Assembly: GCA_027886175.1 (NCBI GenBank)
Contig: JAJNNQ010000013.1
Span: 3,863,501-3,927,500 of the forward strand
Length of the DNA: 64,000 nt
From: Phylloscopus collybita
Taxonomy: Eukaryota; Chordata; Aves; Passeriformes; Phylloscopidae
Direction of reading: 5' to 3'
Shown in pieces: positions 1 to 64,000 of the stretch (positions are counted from its first letter, which is position 1; each line of letters starts with the position of its first letter). The notes below the pieces were generated by a model that was given only the letters and a program-made list of their open reading frames with translations, was not told where the DNA came from and made no database searches. The translations under genes were made by a program, and so were the position numbers.

Positions 1-2237
1 AAATCAAATCAAAACAAAGCTAAATTTCAGGTTGCTATTTAACCAAGGAAATGAATTCATTAAGCCAAGGAAATGAATTGAGTGTTCTGATCTGTATTTT
101 GTCTTTGAGTGTTGTTTGATCTGCTGTATATGTTGATGGACAGGCTTTAAATGCTTTAGAGATATTTTGCTTTTAATGCTCATGTTAGCTTTTTCAAGTT
201 TTTTATTTTTTATCTTTAAGAATTTATGAGTCTTAAAAAAGTGTACTTTTAAGGTATGTCATAATACCTAGCTTATTGTCAATTTTTAATCTGTTAATGC
301 ACTTTCCTCATGTGACTGTATTGTGCTCTATGAGCAGGGATCATACCTGTCTTCTTTGCACAGTATATTTTTAAAGTGTCTGTAATGAACCATGCTGCCC
401 TTAAGATGTTGTTTGTTTTAACATGGAACTACAACAGGGAAATGTGGAGGTGATCCACAAGTTTCCACATTCCCCCGTAGCTGTGATTATTCCTGACCAA
501 GAAAGCTTTATTTTTTTTTTTGACTAAAATAAAACCAAACACCTGAGGCATTGTCCATTCTTACAGATTCAGTACCTCTTTGGCTAAAATATGCAGACTG
601 CATTAGTATTTTGCAAACCAGCTGCCACAATTGATGAGGACTGGTACCAGTTAGGATAAATCAGTAGAGATATTTAAAGAATGTACCTGCTAAGTACTAC
701 TGCCAATATTTATCAACGGCAGCATGTATTGTTTTGCTTAAATTTTAAACTTTGCTGTGTATTGCACTGGACTGTAATGACTTGTCTAGCTGGCATTGTG
801 CTTTTCAAAGTTTTGCATTTTACTGTTTAAAGGCTGAACCTTCGATTGTGCTCTTTCTGTTGAATTCAGTTTTTCCTTTTTTTTTCTTGGGACATCCTTT
901 CTGATTCTGACTGCTTTGTTGTTTTTTTCTGTGTAAGTCTCTAATTCGCGAATGTGGGTGGGCAAGAATTTTGTGTCTCTAAACCTCCCTTCAAGTAGTC
1001 CTTCATGAACCTTGACTAGTTCCACAGTTTCTAAGTCATATTAACAATAATCTTAGTCACTTATGGGGTATTCCTTTGGCTTTGTAATTGTATTTAAACA
1101 TAAAAGCGTAGAACCTCACAAATATTTTGGCTAAGGTTAGAATAAATGGCAAATATTACCATGTGAAAAATTTAGTCCTTTTTATTAATTAATAATGAAA
1201 CTAGTTTAGCAAAAGTGTGGAAAGTCAATGTTGATTTCTGCCTGTTTGTATTGTTTTTCCATTTCTAATTGCAACACAAAAAATACCTGAAAAAAGTGTT
1301 TGAAGTAGATTTTGTTGTGCATCTGTCCATGCTCACACTTGCAAAAGTTTTTGATTTTCTTCTCCCTTTCAAGGTACTAGGTTACAAGTACTTGCAGCAC
1401 TGGCATTGTGAAACTGAAGATGTGTTGGCATTTTCATTGCCTGTAGTAATTGTGTGCAGGGATTTAAAAGCAGGTCAATTATGAGTTGATGATCATACTT
1501 GACAGCATGCTGCTTTCTAAAGAAACTCATTTTTATTTGAAATTGCTGGGTTTGCATCTTAAGATGGGATAGAAAAAAATTGTCTTCAGCTGATTGAGTC
1601 ATCTGTGATAGATTCTTCAGTTCTGCCTTTTACTCAGGAATAGTAGTGAAGTGCAAGAAAGGGATGAGTTTATAGTTAACTTTTTTGACATTGTGTGTCT
1701 AGTACAGAAGTCAGAAAAGGCAGATAATCTTACACTTTCCTTTACTATTCTTTAGATGTCGATTTTCTCATTTGTTATTTATTAAGCATAGGCAGAATTG
1801 GAAGTCTACATGTGGAAATGTCTCTGACTACCAGCTGTAGAATTGTATTGGGTTGGTATGTAGTATTTTGACATTTCAGAAACTTAGGAAGTTATGTCCA
1901 TGTTTGGATGAGATGATGCCAGGATCTTGAGTTGGGAAGTTGGAAGTATTAGGTAATCTAAGTTTAGGAGTTTTGTGTTGTCTTCTAACAATTTTTGCTC
2001 TGCTAAGCTCATTATTGTACTAAATGGCATGTTTCATCTTGAATCTTTTAGGGTAGTGCACAGTAGGCCATTGTTTAATCATTTGGGTATCCTGTTCATT
2101 TAACATCTTCAATCTTGGAGAAAATTCTATTTTATAGAAAATGTTTAAATATTTTGGTAAGTCTGTCTCAAATCTTCTTTCTAATATTGAATGCATAATT
2201 ATTTATGAAGAAATTTGTGTTTTTGTTCCACTTGCAG
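1..2237. other. Upstream intron of LRPPRC (end of it)
   Basis: AT-rich intronic sequence ending in a good polypyrimidine tract and ttccacttgcag acceptor. I looked for the preceding exon (the human counterpart contains FDWALMRLD and KKLLQKVF) and did not find it, so it lies further left. The minus strand has one protein-like open frame at 786-1045, reported separately as a finding. Nothing else is recognisable. Confidence 0.7.
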
Positions 2238-62693
<60,456 letters not shown>

Positions 62694-64000
62694 GTTTACG
62701 GTTGTTTTATTTTAGTTCTCAGCACTGGTTGCTTTGCAGCCTAGAGATCAGCTCCACAGTGTTGCATCTTGCTTCTTTAGTTGGGCTCTGTAACTCTTGT
62801 GAGAGAGGAAAACTGCACGCAGGTAGTTGTACCTGCAGGGCAAGGTCTTTTATCTCCGTGGAAGTTGAAGTACAGTGTTGATACGTACTTTTGTCAGTAC
62901 CTTTAGACATTAAAGCAGGTATGTACAAATGCAGTGTATTATTTGAGTTGGGTTTATAAGGCCTATCAGGAAATCCATTTTTGATGGTGCCATCATTACA
63001 TTGTATGTCACTCCATCATTCCTAGCTGTGCTAATAAACCATACCCATGTAGCATCAGCTACATTAAAATACTCAAAATGAACGTTTAGACACATCTTCT
63101 CGCTTGTACTCTTTGTTTCCTGTGGATGATACACTTGTCTTCTTCCTCATTCAGTCTCCACTTTCACATCATTGGCAGGTGTCATCCACTGAAGTATTTG
63201 TGGTGAATGCCATCACTCCTTTTGCTCTTGGCAGATCTTTTTTTGCAGCTTTCAGGGCCTTCACCTGACTTTCCTGCCTGATTTTATTCTAATGAATCTT
63301 GTCTGTTTTCTTCTCCAATATGCCATGAATTTTAGCAGTTCTTCCTGAATACTGCACACCAAAATTCTGCCCTTCAGAACATCAGTGATGTTTCTATATC
63401 CTGCCTATTGCACTAAATATATGGGAATTTTTTAGCTAGCATTCTAAATTCTCTGTCACATCAACTCTCTTCCTTGCTGTACTCTAAAAACCTTACTTTC
63501 TGCACAATGCAAAGTTTTTCAAGTCTGTGGAATTACATTACTTTGCAAAACTATATTTTCTTTTATCTTGTGCACTGAACAAGTTTTATCTGACAGTTTT
63601 ATTGAATAGTCATGCTTAATCCTTGTTTGCATTTTAATTTGAGAGATACTACTTGTCTTTGTCCAAGTGAAGCTTTGAAAATGCAAGCTACTAAGTATTT
63701 CAGCCATACTGGTCATTTTCTAAGGCTCACAGATTACCCGAAACATTTTTGGGCATGGTGTTTTTGTAGTCTTTTGTTGATGAGCTCCGTTTGCCCTACA
63801 TCCTGTCATGGTTTTCACTTTTGTAAAACCTGCTTGCTTTACCACTTAGATACCTCGTTTAGTTCATCAACATTCTTTGCTGTGTAATGTGGTACAGTTA
63901 AAAGGTTTTATGGAGGCCCTGATGTATAGTCCTAAGAGCTCTGATACCTTCTAGCAAGAACTTGGTAAAACCAGGTGACTTTAAAGAGCCAGAACTTGAG
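62694..64000. other. Non-coding or decayed sequence after candidate exon 30
   Basis: No further LRPPRC exon found (the human continuation would read VIQALAMKGD). An AATAAA lies at 63033-63038 on the + strand. The minus strand is tiled by several interrupted open frames (about 62719-63716) that look protein-like but match nothing I know. Described as a finding. Confidence 0.5.

Noticed and set aside
1269..1320. A stretch reading KKYLKKVFE, reminiscent of human LRPPRC KKLLQKVFN, as the missing upstream exon.
   Set aside because: A stop lies immediately upstream in the same frame, no acceptor is in place, and nothing before or after matches the rest of the human exon.

Overview
The window is vertebrate genomic DNA, AT-rich and intron-dominated, and almost certainly from a bird. 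Two interspersed repeats (about 48071-48180 and 54583-54845) have the look of avian/sauropsid CR1 LINE 3' ends in reverse orientation. No bacterial-style genes, RNA genes or CRISPR arrays were recognised.

One gene dominates: LRPPRC (leucine-rich PPR-motif protein, the mitochondrial mRNA-stability factor that works with SLIRP), on the + strand and running through the whole window. I mapped 29 consecutive internal exons from 2238 to 62050 and a probable 30th at 62626. All 28 introns between the 29 exons are GT-AG. The exon lengths sum to 2,991 nt, which is 996 whole codons plus the split codons at the two ends, with no frameshift or stop. By comparison with the human protein as I remember it, they cover roughly residues 116-1121 of about 1394, equivalent to human exons 3 to 31. 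The promoter, the mitochondrial presequence and the first two exons lie left of the window. The C-terminal exons and 3' UTR lie to the right.

Layout: 1-2237 intron; 2238-7320 nine closely spaced exons (first PPR block, including the region mutated in French-Canadian Leigh syndrome); 7321-13524 a 6.2-kb intron; 13525-30495 twelve exons, including a 28-nt microexon; 30496-38023 a 7.5-kb intron; 38024-38871 two exons; 38872-51220 a 12.3-kb intron; 51221-62050 six exons; 62626 onward a candidate exon and then non-coding sequence. The last 1.5 kb is unusual because its minus strand is tiled by fragments of open frame that look like a decayed coding element.

I found no wholly new system. The points most worth a second look are the exon-30/alternative-3'-end candidate, the decayed minus-strand coding block, a possible poison microexon in the 12.3-kb intron, an isolated CpG cluster after exon 21, and a serine at the residue equivalent to human A354. 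Human residue numbers and sequence comparisons are from memory, not from an alignment run.
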